In this document: positions 33,438 through 45,008 of the stretch, piece by piece
Position numbering within the stretch: the stretch's first letter is position 1
Layout: each line of letters opens with the position of its first letter
Made by a program: the position numbers and the translations under genes
Assembly (NCBI RefSeq): GCF_010093815.1
Contig: NW_022985562.1
Coordinates: 124,001-188,000, forward strand
Source: Pseudovirgaria hyperparasitica
Taxonomy: Eukaryota; Ascomycota; Dothideomycetes; Acrospermales; Acrospermaceae
Reading direction: 5' to 3'
DNA length: 64,000 bases
Notes under the pieces: model-generated
What the model saw: only the letters and a program-made list of their open reading frames with translations
Databases searched by the model: none
What the model was told of the DNA's origin: nothing

Positions 33438-35065
33438 CTATGAGGTACAGTTCAAGCCTTGCAAGCCAGCTTTGTCGATATTGGCACACGTCCACTGCGC
33501 GAAGCCCTTGGGACTCTTCACGTTCATGCCGCTGACTTTGATATCACTACACACATTTGGGCTTGAGCAGACCAGTGTACCCACGATCGGGTCATACTTC
33601 TTGCTTGTCTTGCCAGAGAAGTCATGCATGGATATATTTGAGATGGTCAGGTTGGAGGGGAACTGGTTGCACAGCGTGAGGTTTTTCTGGCCGTAGCACT
33701 GCGTGATCTCGACTGCTTTCGCGTTAGTATGTGGGGAGGTTTGAGGCAACGTGTTTCGAAGTTCTTACTTGCGTAATCGACGTTGGCTATTGACATTCTC
33801 TCGTACGTAACATTGCTGACGGCGCCTAGCCCGCCGCCCCCTTGCAGGTCACCGGAGAGGGCGGATGATACGCCAGGCCAGACTTTGATGCGCGCTGCAG
33901 TGCCAGAATTGGTCATGGTGATGTTGTCTGGGTTGCATGTTAGCTCAGGTTGTCGAATCGGGCTCAATCGCAATCCTCTAATCGATCTGGGCACTCACAG
34001 ACGTATATGTTCCTAACGATGTCGGTCTCGCCCTGTTGCCTCACCCTTAGAATATTGCTCGAACCAAAGACTAGCCACGGCATACCTTGTACTGCCCCAA
34101 GGAGCCCACAGAGATACCATGAGAGCCATTACAGATGAGATTCTGGACAATCACGTTCGTACTATTGGGCTTGAAAGAGACACAGTCGTCGCCATTGTCG
34201 ATGTTACTGTTCTGGATGACAATACTATCACTTCGATACGTGTCCCAGCCTGATGGCAATCAGCTTTGAGGTATGGACAGGAATGTTTCAGAGTCGCACG
34301 TACCATCCGTATTTTTGGCTGGATTCTTGTTGACAGTGCCACCAGATATGGTAATATTGGAGAAGACAACATCAGAGCTGTTAACCACGAGGTTGTACCA
34401 CTGAGGCGAGTAGCGGAGGTTCAGATCAGCAATAGAACCACCCTTTAACCCTATGGTCCCGAAAAGGATAGGGCGAAGGATATAGATATTACTGGCATAA
34501 AGATCATACCAGACCTGTCCATTGCCGTCAATTGTGCCGCCTCCAAAAACATTGACATCCTCGCCGCCAAGCTGGAAGAAAGTCGTTGCGTTTTGAAATG
34601 TGTGATTGAATGCGTTGGCTTGCCAATAATCCGTATCATTAGTGAACTGGACATATCCCTGGATATCTATGAGGGTAAGCGTTACACTGCGTCGGCAGAA
34701 CGAGGCTCGCGAGACGTACCAACATCGACATGACGCAAGAATGTCAAGTCTAAGGCTGTGCCGATGGTGTACTTCACACCCTTGGTGAACACAACATGAC
34801 CGCCGTTGTTGCACTGTTGGAAAGCGCTCAAAATTGCAGTCGAATCATCGCTGCCATTTTCCTTGCTCTTGATAATGCATGTCTTGGACCTAGAAGGCGA
34901 CGAATGCACCGGCTTGCCCAGACTTTTTGGACCAACAGCTATGTTTGGCCGCAGACTCCGGAGTAGCAAGTCCTCTCTTGGTACAAGGCTGGTACCCTCA
35001 GGCTTTGCAAAGACGATCTCGATGCAAAGTAGCAGGCTCAAGATTGAGTGAAGGCCGAGCATCAT
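33438..35065 (-). CDS. Secreted exopolygalacturonase (GH28)
   Basis: Six exons, 35065-34720, 34666-34304, 34249-34086, 34032-33999, 33927-33769 and 33712-33438, give 446 residues. A signal peptide is visible ([20 protein letters not shown]). The GH28 parallel beta-helix motifs are complete: NTDGWD (joined by splicing), [24 protein letters not shown] and RIK in ARIKVW. The two-plus-one aspartates of NTD and DD and the His of GSHG are the expected catalytic residues. The GSHGISVGS form is typical of exo-acting enzymes that release galacturonate from chain ends of homogalacturonan. The product should act outside the cell on plant pectin. Exon 4 is only 34 nt. Many N-glycosylation sites (NxS/T) are present. 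The promoter was not resolved. Confidence 0.94.
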
Positions 35066-38000
35066 AGGAGCAGATCAGGAAGGCTGTGCTGTCCAGTAAT
35101 GGTTGACTTGATAGCGCGAAGGACACATCTTAACATTATCACGATAGCACAGTGTATTTGGTGATGATATGAGGAGAATTACGGATCATGTTCTGCTGTT
35201 TTCTCCTCTTGCAAATGAAATTTCCTCTCGTGAGCAGATGAAAGCAGGGTCAAACATCTCATTAAGGAGCCCCGCTAACTCTTTTGGGTTTAGAAGAAGG
35301 AAGGAACGGGAGGAACGGAAACTCTTCCGGCAGATTTTACATCCGCGCCCGTTGGCATTGGTGGATTATCTCTAACGGACAAAGATTATCTACCACCCTC
35401 CAGAAAGCTTCAGAGTGGTGTGCTACTCCTAAGTAGCAGAAGAAATGAGTTGAAGCCAGAGATGCACACACACCTCATGCGAGGGGCAACTGGCATACAT
35501 TCTGAGGGCAAAAGAAGAGGATCAATGCGTCCTACTTGGGACAAATCATGTTGCGAGCAGCTATGATGCCTCCATACGAGGGGCGGGCAGTGCAATTCGG
35601 AATGCACGGCAATGTTGCTTTACGCGCCGGGGGTAGCCAGAATGGAGTGAATGATTTGAGATATTTGGCAACCCTCGTCTCGTGTGCGAGTGTACAAGGC
35701 TCGCGCAGTAGTTATAATACACACCATTCCCTGGAAAGTTACTAGATCTGCGACATGTATAGATCCAGGCGCATGGAAACAGAAGCCAGGATGGATTTCG
35801 GCGAAATGAATCAGCTCGGCGATGACCACGAATGGTCCCCGGATCTAGATGTCCACGAAAGTTCGAGACATTTGAAGATCTAGGGACGTCTGTTTTGAGA
35901 TGACAAGTAGTAGGTTCAAGGCCTTCGGGAAACAGTCGGCGAGTAGCATAATATACAATTTTAGATACAACAGTTGCCTGTCAAGCATCGACTTCTGTAG
36001 CCTGTAACGCAGCTGAACCAGTAGCTGTATCTCTTGTGGTGAGAGGAACGTACCTGCTCGAAAATCAAAGCCGCGGAGACTTAGTGAAGGAACAGTAATT
36101 GATATCTGAGCAGTTCCCTTTTGGGGCTGACAGCAACATCATTGCTTCAAAACTGGGCCCAACAGTATGCAGAGCATGCAGGTTGAATATTCGCCACAAC
36201 ATAGGATTTTAAAAGTACCCCGTGAAAAGGCATATCCTGGAGTACAGCATACAACGTGCTAGGCCTATCTACAGCGCAACGATCGCTTGGGTCGCGGGCT
36301 GCATAAGTTCGATGCGTATGGACTCGCGTCGAGGCACCTTGGCGGTTGGGCAGCCTTTTTAAGATACAGCAAGCCTTGCAGATTGGACAGTAGTTATTCT
36401 TCAATATGCCGCATGGGGATGGGGTTGTGGGGCCGGTGTCAGCTCACATATTTCTCGACGAGGTTTTGCTGTTCTTATGTCTCCGTAACAGTATGCCAGC
36501 CCTGCCCGGGCCCTGGTTGGTGCGGAGCTTCCACCGAGAGAAAGAGAAGATCTGTCCACACTCTGACAGGAAACCGAGCGTTTCTCACTTGGCTCCACTT
36601 AATGCCACAGCCTTGGGCGCACAGCTGGGGTCGGGGAAGGAGGAGTGACTCCCCGTGAAGAAGTGCATGGTTGATGCATGTCGCCGCAAGGAAGAATTCT
36701 GGAGATGAACTGACAAAAGCATATGCGACGACGCCTCCATTGGTCCATCAGTGTCTGTCCCTGTGTGAATTCAGCTTGTAGTCCCTGCTCACAATTGAAT
36801 CGTCGGGATTTGGAATAAAAAACCCTGAGCCAAGTTGTCAGCTTATGATCATCCTCGCACAGGTCCTGCATCATGACGCGGGCACATAGAGGATCTTCTA
36901 CGGGAATCGGGACCTTACCATGCCATCGGGTTGGGACTACATGTTGAAAATACTGCAACCAGAGAAAGCACGTCCATCATAGAAGAGAAGGACGTAGTGG
37001 GCCGAGAAGCGCACATCACTCGCCAACGCAAATACTATGTGACGCTTCAGACGACATGGTAAAGCAGAAGTGCATGTAACACAACTTAAGGAGTGTACGA
37101 CCAAAGTGGAGGCATTGCGCCATCTCGTAACCTCGGTCAGCCTCTTAGATGTCGACAGAAACCAGCTGAGAGGCCTTGAAACCTTCTGACTCCGCACTCT
37201 TGCATGTCCACTAATCCTTCGACCCTTTCCTACGTCCTTGGAGTCCCGCCTTGATCTGATATGTTCGAGCAGAATTGATCGTTATGAGGCCTGTTGGGAC
37301 GAGTACCAGGATACAGTTGTCGACTCAACATCCTGGTAACGGCCCGGGAAATGGGAGAAGCCATGGACCGTCGCCCCGAAGGGAGCTTTTCGGGACATCC
37401 CCTCGATTGGAACCTACATACCTCGATCGACATCTGATTCGTGTCGGCAGTCGTACCTGTTGCGGACTCTCCTGGGTAGCGGACGATGCATTGCAAGGTC
37501 GGCGTTTTAATGCAACGCGCGCATGCGCCCAGTACTGTTCAGGTCAGTGCAGATGGTCACCGAAGTTCGCGAGCGAAACAAGCATTCCTAGCATTTACAT
37601 GCAATAATACATCCATTTGACAATCGTGAGTAGTATGCGAACAGATCACGCGCGCAGTAGACACCAGCTGTCATACAAGGTCTTCCATGCAAAGATGCAT
37701 CCGCTAATTCAAAGACACCACAGTTGCGCCGCCTACGCCCTCGCTGCATTGGGACGAGCATGGATTGAGTGTTGAGAACGTTTCCCTGTACCCCTAGATT
37801 GAACAGATAAAGAGAGCATACCGCCAGTGGAAGGAAAGTCCAACAGAGAGATAGTAAAGTACACCCGGTCGGGCGAATGGATTCTTAAGGCTTGGCCACC
37901 AGCCCTTGACGCCCACAAGGATATCCCTCATCCAAAGGCAAGGCCAACTTGTTGATCGTGTCATATTGAGAAAAAACCGAAATTGACAAAGGCGTGAGAT

Positions 38001-38150
38001 TTGTTGATGTGAATAAATACTTTATACGAGCATTATGCATTTGCGCGCTTTTGAACGATATGCGGTATGAAATCAGATGTCGTATCGGATATGATCCAGG
38101 CACAGAGTCTGGAAAAGGCTGTGACCTGCCACGACCTGACGAGATAATTT
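35066..38150. other. 3-kb gene-free region
   Basis: No frame in this stretch has a recognisable domain, and overlapping frames of about 60-120 codons on both strands look random. It lies downstream of the forkhead gene and upstream of the exopolygalacturonase gene, so its left end is that enzyme's promoter. A non-coding transcript or a gene with many tiny exons cannot be excluded. Confidence 0.5.
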
Positions 38151-39762
38151 TCATGTATTGCCAGTCGGCGCACAATCGTAGTACTTCTCGTCTTGTTCCG
38201 GTATGTGGCCATGCAACTGAAGTAGACCTTGTACCTCTTCTGGAGTGGGTGGGCCTTCGTCACCAGAATCTGAGCTGCCAAAAACCTGGTCGCTCTGCGG
38301 ATGACGCATGAGGTGAAAGAATGCTCCCATTTGTCCCGTTGGATAACTCAGTAGGTCAGGTGTGCTCGGGCACGACGCTTCTGCCATGTCTGAAGGCGTG
38401 GCGGGTGTCGTCAAGTTTACACCATTCGAAGATAGATCTGATGTAAAATAGCTTGGCACAAGTGGCGGTGTGATTGGTAAACTTGCGTAATTACTGGTTG
38501 GTACCGACATGGACGCGGTGAACAGTGGCTGTTGGTCTCGCTTGATGAGCATTTGGTGCATTGCTGGCGTGGAAGTCTCTGTATAAGGGTCGTAATATGT
38601 AGGATCAGCGAAGTATTGTGGCATATCTATGGACTGCTCTTCGCTGTGGTAGGCGGTTAAGTTCACTGGACGAATTGGAGATGAAAATGGAGACTGGAGG
38701 CGTCTGGTCGAACGTCTTGGGTCGTAGGTGTTTCTCGACTCAGATGCAAGGCGTTGGAGCGTGCCGCCACCTCGTCGCTTCTGTGGCTGTTTGGATCTAT
38801 AGCGGGTCGTTGACTTGACACCACCATCGTTGATCGCTTCCTGAGTGAGTCTCCATAGGAAACCCTTCTTGCTCGAATCGCCAGTCTCTGGGTTATCAAC
38901 CTTCTGGAAAGCCTTTGAAGGATCAGTAATTGTTATCACTATGCTTATTGTTGACACTTACTCCATTCATGGACAGATTGTGACGAATACTATTCTGCCA
39001 GCCTTTAGCGTCCGCATCTTGGGCCTTGTCGGTGTGTAACTGGAACCACTCGTAGATGTCGCGGAGCACCATCTGGTGGTCTGGTGCATCGATGAGGGCT
39101 CTGTAGATGAGCTTGGCGTACGGCTCATCTTTATCCTGACCCGCAACGTCTTTCTTGGGCTCTTCGCTGAGTCTGTTGTCGAGTGTGAGACCTCTACACT
39201 CGTTCGAGTTCACCGCAGCTTGGTAGTTACAAGGGTAGCCGTGATAGCTCCTTTCTTGCGACATGTCGTTTGGATAGTAGCCCTGACCATAACTATAGTC
39301 ATTTCCAAGCTCCACAGAATGCTGAGCATGGACTTCTCCTACTTGATCGGCAAGCATGGGCTTCCGGTCAATGTAAAAATCTGAGGGAACAGCGGACATT
39401 GTTGGCACGTCAAAGTAGGAACACGAACGGGGACGTGCAGAATCGCCGTTTGGGTCGATATGTGGGTATTGAGAAAGACCATGAAACATGGACGATGCTC
39501 CGAAGGCGTTATGAGTCTCAGGAAAAGTGTAATAAGCGTTCTGGTCTGACATTGAGCTGGACAATAAGTGCGAGCGAGGCCAGTTGGGATGTTGAGTGTT
39601 CATGTAGGAAGGCTCAGGTGGCAGATCTGAGAGTGTTTGCGGATAGGCAGTGATGGAGGGTCTTGAGCTGGACGTTGGATATGAAGGCCCAGTCCTCTCC
39701 TCGTCGGCGTTTCGAGACGGAAGCATGGTGCTGTTGTTGGAATCCGGTCCTGAATAGGACAT
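38151..39762 (-). CDS. Forkhead (winged-helix) transcription factor
   Basis: Two exons, 39762-38962 and 38911-38151, give about 520 residues. The forkhead domain lies at about residues 214-295: PYAKLIYRALIDAPDHQMVL, RDIYEWFQ, GWQNSIRHNLSMNG, then across the intron AFQKVD, and KKGFLWRLTQEAI. The recognition helix WQNSIRHNLS is intact. The N-terminal part is Ser/Tyr/Asn-rich and disordered. The C-terminal part has a basic stretch after the domain (KQPQKRRGGG) that would serve as nuclear localisation signal, then Thr/Pro-rich segments. Fungal forkhead proteins control cell-cycle, sexual or developmental genes, but I cannot place this one in a named orthologue group. It has long empty flanks: 3 kb downstream and 1.2 kb upstream. 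Confidence 0.93.
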
Positions 39763-40966
39763 GACAGGTGTACTATCCGGCGATTTGAGCGGAATTGACA
39801 GGTAGAGATGAAAAGGCTAGACAGTATGCCAACAGGCTGGTGACACGGCAACGGCACGGGTGATATCAGTCGACGTTGAACAGAAGGCTCAGTGTAGTAT
39901 TGCAATCCGAAGCCGGGGAAGCCGCTGAATTTCTACAAAATGGAGCGGCAGCCCTATCGGGGGTCTTGAAAGAAGGTCAGATTGCGGCAAGCTGCTTGCC
40001 AGCGCATGAAAGGAGACAAGTCCTACAGCATGGGCGTGCATTTTGATAGCAAACATGCTCCAGAGGAGACTACCGGGTCCGAGCGCGGTAAATGTTAGGT
40101 ATGACAATTCCTGAGCAGAACAATAAGTCTAAGCGGCATCGAACGGGGGAGGGTGGGGTCAAGGCCATGCCGCCCTGGAAACATGGCGAGAAAAGGATAG
40201 GCAAGGCATCTCGTGGTGTTCTTGAATCAGTCGTACGGGCGAAGTGAAGAAACCAGTGACAGGGCCGGAGACCCGGCCGGAGACCAGGGTTGAGCGGCAG
40301 CCTGCAGATACTGACGCTGACACCCTTCCCACAAACTGCAGCCTCGCATGCCGGGATAGCTGGTCCCCTCTGTCTCCTGTATTGGGTATCAAATGTTCTT
40401 CTATGCAGTCGTGTGTGGAGCCATGCCAGAGAGCGTAAGGTACCATCGCGGCGACCGCTATGTCGTCTCAGGCAGAGCTGGTGTTGGTGAGGCTTCCAAG
40501 CCTTGGGGTCACAGGTCCCAGGTGTCTGTACATGTACACAGGCATTTGCGACCGCAAATTGGCCGAGCCTATGTATGTCTGTTTTTGATTTCCTAAACTG
40601 TAAGTTGACAATCGGGGCGGGAGCATGGGAAAAGGACGTGGCGCAGGCGAATTTCTGCCATCTTCACGGCCTTTCAACACTAATACTTTGTTTGAACGTG
40701 CGCAGGGTATACATGCGAGCTGCGATTCGTGCCCGATGATCGCATTCGTCTGGTGCGCCACTTGGAACAAAGACCGTTCGCCTTGCGACGACTGTACTGT
40801 ACTGGCAAAGCATTTCTGTTGTCATGACGCTGCGAGTTTGATTGCGCATTGGTTGAGACTACCACAAAACATACGGAGCTGCAGGAAACGTCTACGAGGA
40901 AAACATGAGCGCAAAGTAATGGCGGTGAAGCGTATGAGATTGATAGGCGTTGTGGACCCCACCCAC
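39763..40966. other. Intergenic, promoter of the forkhead gene
   Basis: 1.2 kb between the forkhead start codon and the cactin stop codon, both genes on the minus strand. Several short overlapping frames show no domain. The left part is the likely forkhead promoter and long 5' leader, the right part the cactin 3' UTR. Confidence 0.5.
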
Positions 40967-42634
40967 TCATTTGCGGTAGAATATCTGTCCAAACGTCAGC
41001 AGTCACAATGCACAAATGGGAAACTGCCAGACTTACCTTTTTAAACTGAAAGTGCAGGTTCAGGATACCCTGTGCACAAAAGCTGTCAGTGTGGTTCCAC
41101 GACAGCGCGAACCGAACGGCTCGTGGTGAGAGATACTTACGTCTTCAAACTTGCTTTTAAAGCCTCGATCGCTCTTGGAACTGTAGTCCCATTCCTTGTC
41201 CACGATACGGAAAGCAATGTCTTCGTACGGCGGACCTGCGACGAAACGGATGATACAGGTATCTTCTTCACCTGCAGGGGCAAAAGACTCTCCGCGTTTT
41301 CTACCATTCTCGCGTTCGATCCGATAGGTGGGCGCCTTTGTCTGATCAATAAGATCAGGATAGAAGACGTTAAACTTATATCCCTGAACCACTTTTGGAG
41401 GTGGATTATCGTGGTCGTAATGCGTTTGGTTGTATTTGTTCCATTCGTAGCCCATCTGCACCCGGTTGAAATATCTCGGCTTGCGGGGTCGATACTTGTC
41501 TTCCCATTGTGACTTCTTTGCCGTTGATACTTCTTCCTCGCCAGCGAATATTTCCTCATTCTCGCTTACGCCTCTAGCCACCTCACGCTCGTACAGTACT
41601 GTCGCAGCCCGAGAGAAATCGTCAGTCTTCGTTGTTGCGAAACGACCAGGGCCAGCAAAATCCGTCGATTCCGGCGGTTTCATAGACGATGCGGAAACCA
41701 AAGCTTTCGAGTCACGCTGCTTCAATGGAACATAACCCAATTTCAAGATCTTCTGCCTCTCGCATGTCACGGTGTCTAGAAATGTCTTTTCATCCATCGT
41801 CTCCAAGCACTTGTCTTCTTGTCTTAGCTTCAAGAAAGGCTCGGGGTCAAGACCCGATCCATCCGCAGCTGAGGAACATCTACTGCCGATGATAACTCTC
41901 ATCCTTTGCTGCGCAGCTATGGCATCTTCTTCCTGTAGCTTCCGGGTCTTGTTTAGACGATTGCTTATGACCGCCTGGGAGACCTTCTTCAGCTTAGCTT
42001 TGGCTTTCCAGACTATCAGACTCGCCAAAAGATGTTCCCAATAATCCACATCGATTGGTTCACCGGAGCCCAATTTCGCTCGTATCTGCTTCTCTAAGGC
42101 AACTAGCTGTTCATACGATTTTGGGCCCAGGATCTTATCGACATCGGCAGAAACTGACTGCACACCTCGAGCACTAGAGTTGTGTGCTGAGCATTTCCTT
42201 TGCCTGTCAGCGCAGATAGCTTTCATAGCTCTCCAATATTCCAGGTTACTGGCGCTTGTTTCCAGCGTGATGTACGTGTCAATCTCTTTCTCCAGCTCAA
42301 CAAGTTCGGTATTGTCCAGATTTTCGATTGTGCCTGTCGGATCCTCGACATCCAGCTCCTCATCATCTTCATCTTCGTCCAGAGGGTTCGTGACTCTGTC
42401 AACCAGTCGTAAGGTCACCGCGAGTCGGTCGATTGGGCGTGACCGACCATTTTTGACGCGTATTGCGGCCTTCCTCTTTGCTTGTTGTAATACGAAGCGA
42501 TCTTCTCCTGCCACCCAGGCCTGTTCTTGCGAGTCGATAGTACGCTTCGCCGGAATGGTGGGATTTGGCTTTGCGGACTGCGGTGGTCTGTGTGGGGGTC
42601 GTGACCGCCAAGGAGGTTGATCTGAGTTACTCAT
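40967..42634 (-). CDS. Cactin, splicing-associated protein
   Basis: Three exons, 42634-41141, 41069-41037 and 40984-40967, give 514 residues. The C-terminal cactin domain is unmistakable: WEDKYRPRKPRYFNRVQMGY, EWNKYNQTHYDHDNPPPK, VVQGYKFNVFYPDLID, APTYRIERENG, CIIRFVAGPPYEDIAFRIVD and KEWDYS, closing with GILNLHFQFKKIFYRK. That ending requires the 33-nt and 18-nt exons. The middle cactin domain (coiled, Glu/Lys-rich) precedes it, from about residue 40. Cactin is a nuclear protein linked to the spliceosome; in fission yeast Cay1 affects telomere gene splicing. I chose the ATG at 42634 (MSNSDQPPW) over the one 43 codons upstream because the upstream extension resembles leader sequence. It is divergent from the gene at 43006. 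Confidence 0.93.
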
Positions 42635-43005
42635 TATCGCGGGCGAAGATCTGAAGAGTAAATGAATGCAGCTATATCTGAGTTTAGTGGCTTGAGGAGA
42701 AGGACCGAGTCGTGCGTGTTTCCTGCTGCACGGGAGTGACAAGAGCGCCGCCGCACGCGCCAAGAGTTCGAGACAGCGACACGGGCTCCGCTGGGCTCCT
42801 CCGCTGCACCCGTCACTAATTAGGCTACAACTTCTAGATATTTGCTACGGCACGGTCACGAATTACAATCTATGTTTACACGCGTCTTTGTGTTCTGCAT
42901 GTCTTCTCGGTTCACGAACGTAGCTGGATACAATCTGTGGCCCACACGAACCCTCGACCTCTTCTCGATCCACGCGACCAGTTCAGAAGCCACAGCAGTA
43001 TCACA
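42635..43005. promoter_or_regulatory. Shared promoter region, cactin / small protein gene
   Basis: 371 bp separate the divergent start codons of cactin and the 139-residue protein. Both promoters must lie within or overlap neighbouring transcribed sequence. No consensus box was assigned. Confidence 0.4.
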
Positions 43006-43425
43006 ATGGCACCCGCCGTTCCAACAACAGAAACTCTCACACTCCGCCTGAAGCACCACCGTACCACCGTCTTCCTCTATGCCTCACCACTTCAATCCCT
43101 CGCCGAACTTAAAACCGACCTCATAACCGCACTACGCGAAACAACTCCTTCGGACACGCTTGCTGGCCGTCCCCTCCCAACGTCGCCGGAGCAAATCACA
43201 CTTGGCAAGCCGAAGGACAGGAACGATTACGCCCTGGGTTGGATACGGATCGAGGAAGGTGAAGAGAGCAAGGGAAAAGAGAGTATCAAGCTTGCAGGTT
43301 TGAAAGAGGGTATGGTTGTCGCTTTCAAGTGGGGAGATGAAAGTCAGATGACCGAGAACGAGCAGAAGTATAAGTGGGATGTGGTGTTGCAGACGTATGA
43401 TGAAGTTTACGGCGACGACTCATAA
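43006..43425 (+). CDS. Small conserved-looking protein, unknown function
   Basis: Single-exon gene of 139 residues, starting MAPAVPTTETLTLRLKHH. I do not recognise a named family. The start is a beta-strand-rich stretch (TLTLRLKHHRTTVFLYA) followed by a helix (LQSLAELKTDLITALRE). Later strands include GWIRIEEG and LKEGMVVAFKWG. That order of strand, helix and strands would suit a ubiquitin-like fold, but this is only an impression. There is no signal peptide and no membrane segment, so it is probably cytosolic or nuclear. The upstream ATG at 42937 was rejected because the 23 extra residues look like leader and the second ATG has a good context (CACAATGG). It is divergent from cactin at 371 bp. 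Confidence 0.72.
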   Translation: MAPAVPTTETLTLRLKHHRTTVFLYASPLQSLAELKTDLITALRETTPSDTLAGRPLPTSPEQITLGKPKDRNDYALGWIRIEEGEESKGKESIKLAGLKEGMVVAFKWGDESQMTENEQKYKWDVVLQTYDEVYGDDS

Positions 43426-44387
43426 TGAGCAGGAATGGATTGTGTAGGAGATATGTCTTGGGTGCATTGATAGGCATTTAGCGTTTCACACGGACTAGGT
43501 ACATATATCCTCAATATGGCGTTCGAAGAGCAGATCGCCAGAAACAGTAGAGAGTATCACACGACACATGAAATTTGAAATCGAAGGGCGCACTACCAAG
43601 ATGTTTTTGTAAGTCGATTCTACCCACTCTATGTTCTCGACGACCCGGACAATGTGTTCTCCTCTACCCATGTCAAACTCACAGGTCCTTACCAGCGCCT
43701 CGTCTCGCTAGCCAGACTACATACAGCTTCTGAGGTGACATGGAATCAATAGAATCAGTCCTTAAAAGCACCTGGGAAAATTTAAAGGTACTCAGAAGAT
43801 CATTTGACATGCCCTCTGGCCACAAATAAACCAAGCAGTGGAAGTGCTTGGCTCATCGCCATCATTTCGATGGTCATTTGCATCCTGTAGCAAAACACCT
43901 GTGATTGGGGCGAAGCGTCGAATACAAAGTCTTTTCTCTCTTTCGTATAGCCGCTTGGATAACTTTCCTTAGAATGAACGCATCAAGCATGTTCCAGATG
44001 AGATTGCATACATGATATTACGTTATGTCAAGCCACAGTATGGCTGCAGTGTGGCTAGTAATCCTAGCCAAGGCGCGCCCCCGCTTTCCAGCGTACGCTC
44101 CCAGCTGTCCCTGAGCTGGTCCGTGCATATCAATGATGTGATGTCAGTCACTAGCGCGCCATTCATCTCAAATCATTGTGAGATTCCACATTCGCCATCG
44201 TATCTTCGAGAATCATAGCACTCATTGGCTACAGGACCGCTCAGTAAAAGGCACTTTAATACACAGCTTCACCCATATCGAGTCTCCACCCAGTATCGGA
44301 CGTTCTCACAGATCTCTTGAAACCGCCACCATACGTCCTAGTCGAACAATCTTCAGTACTTTTGCGTTTTTCCTGATTCCTATCCTC
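43426..44387. other. Intergenic, promoter and leader of msrA
   Basis: About 960 bp upstream of the methionine sulfoxide reductase gene. An in-frame extension of the msrA ORF runs back to 44178 but reads as leader. No other gene is seen. Confidence 0.5.
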
Positions 44388-45008
44388 ATGTCTCTCAACA
44401 TGTCGTCTCTGTTCGCTCGCTTCACACGTCCGTTCACTTCAAGCACCATGAGAGTTGCCCCCGAGAGTTCTGGCCCGGCGAACCAGCCAGCGGGCAGTAA
44501 GCAGGCGACGCTCGCAGCAGGCTGTTTCTGGGGAGTAGAGCACATGTACCGTCATACCTTCGCCGACAAAGGTCTCATTGACGCACGTGTCGGCTATATC
44601 GGCGGCAATACGGAAAACCCATCCTATCGCGCAGTCTGCAGCGGCAGCACCGGACACGCAGAAGCACTACAAGTGATATATGACCCCACCAAGCTCTCGT
44701 ATCGCACCATATTGGAATTCTTCTATAAGATGCACGACCCAACGACGACGAACCGTCAAGGTCCAGACGTTGGATCACAGTACAGGAGCGCCATTTTCTA
44801 CCACGATGCTGAGCAAGAGAAGGAGGCGCGCGAGATAACGAAGAAGGTCAACAGTGAATGGTGGAATAACAAGGTTTCTACAGAGATTCTACCAGCTGGG
44901 CCATGGTATGATGCGGAGACTTATCATCAGAAATACCTGGATGTCAATCCGGGTGGGTATGAGTGTCCAAGCCATATTCTACGTAAATTCCCACCGCTCT
45001 CATCATAG
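44388..45008 (+). CDS. msrA: Peptide methionine (S)-S-oxide reductase MsrA
   Basis: Single exon, 206 residues from the ATG at 44388. The catalytic motif GCFWG (AAGCFWGVEHMYR) lies near residue 45, with VGYIGG, GHAEALQVIYDP, HDPTTTNRQGPDVGSQYRSA and AETYHQKYL downstream. The C-terminal GGYECPSH supplies the resolving cysteine. The enzyme repairs the S-epimer of methionine sulfoxide in proteins with thioredoxin as electron donor. The N-terminal 35 residues are basic and Ser/Thr-rich (SSLFARFTRPFTSSTMR), as in a mitochondrial presequence. A later Met at about residue 22 (MRVAPESSG) would give a cytosolic form. The frame is open back to 44178, but that part does not look like protein. Confidence 0.95.
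   Translation: MSLNMSSLFARFTRPFTSSTMRVAPESSGPANQPAGSKQATLAAGCFWGVEHMYRHTFADKGLIDARVGYIGGNTENPSYRAVCSGSTGHAEALQVIYDPTKLSYRTILEFFYKMHDPTTTNRQGPDVGSQYRSAIFYHDAEQEKEAREITKKVNSEWWNNKVSTEILPAGPWYDAETYHQKYLDVNPGGYECPSHILRKFPPLSS

Noticed and set aside
27392-35065. A secondary-metabolite gene cluster
   Set aside because: No polyketide, peptide or terpene synthase is present; the three genes share only a secretory or surface theme.
36287-36658. 123-codon plus-strand frame
   Set aside because: No family resemblance, no neighbouring exons and similar-length frames on the other strand.
37230-37607. Overlapping frames of 88 and 110 codons on both strands
   Set aside because: Open in both directions over the same sequence without domain or splice pattern, as expected by chance.
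42634-42763. Longer N-terminus for cactin (43 extra residues)
   Set aside because: The extension looks like leader sequence, while MSNSDQPPW at 42634 starts the family-like protein.
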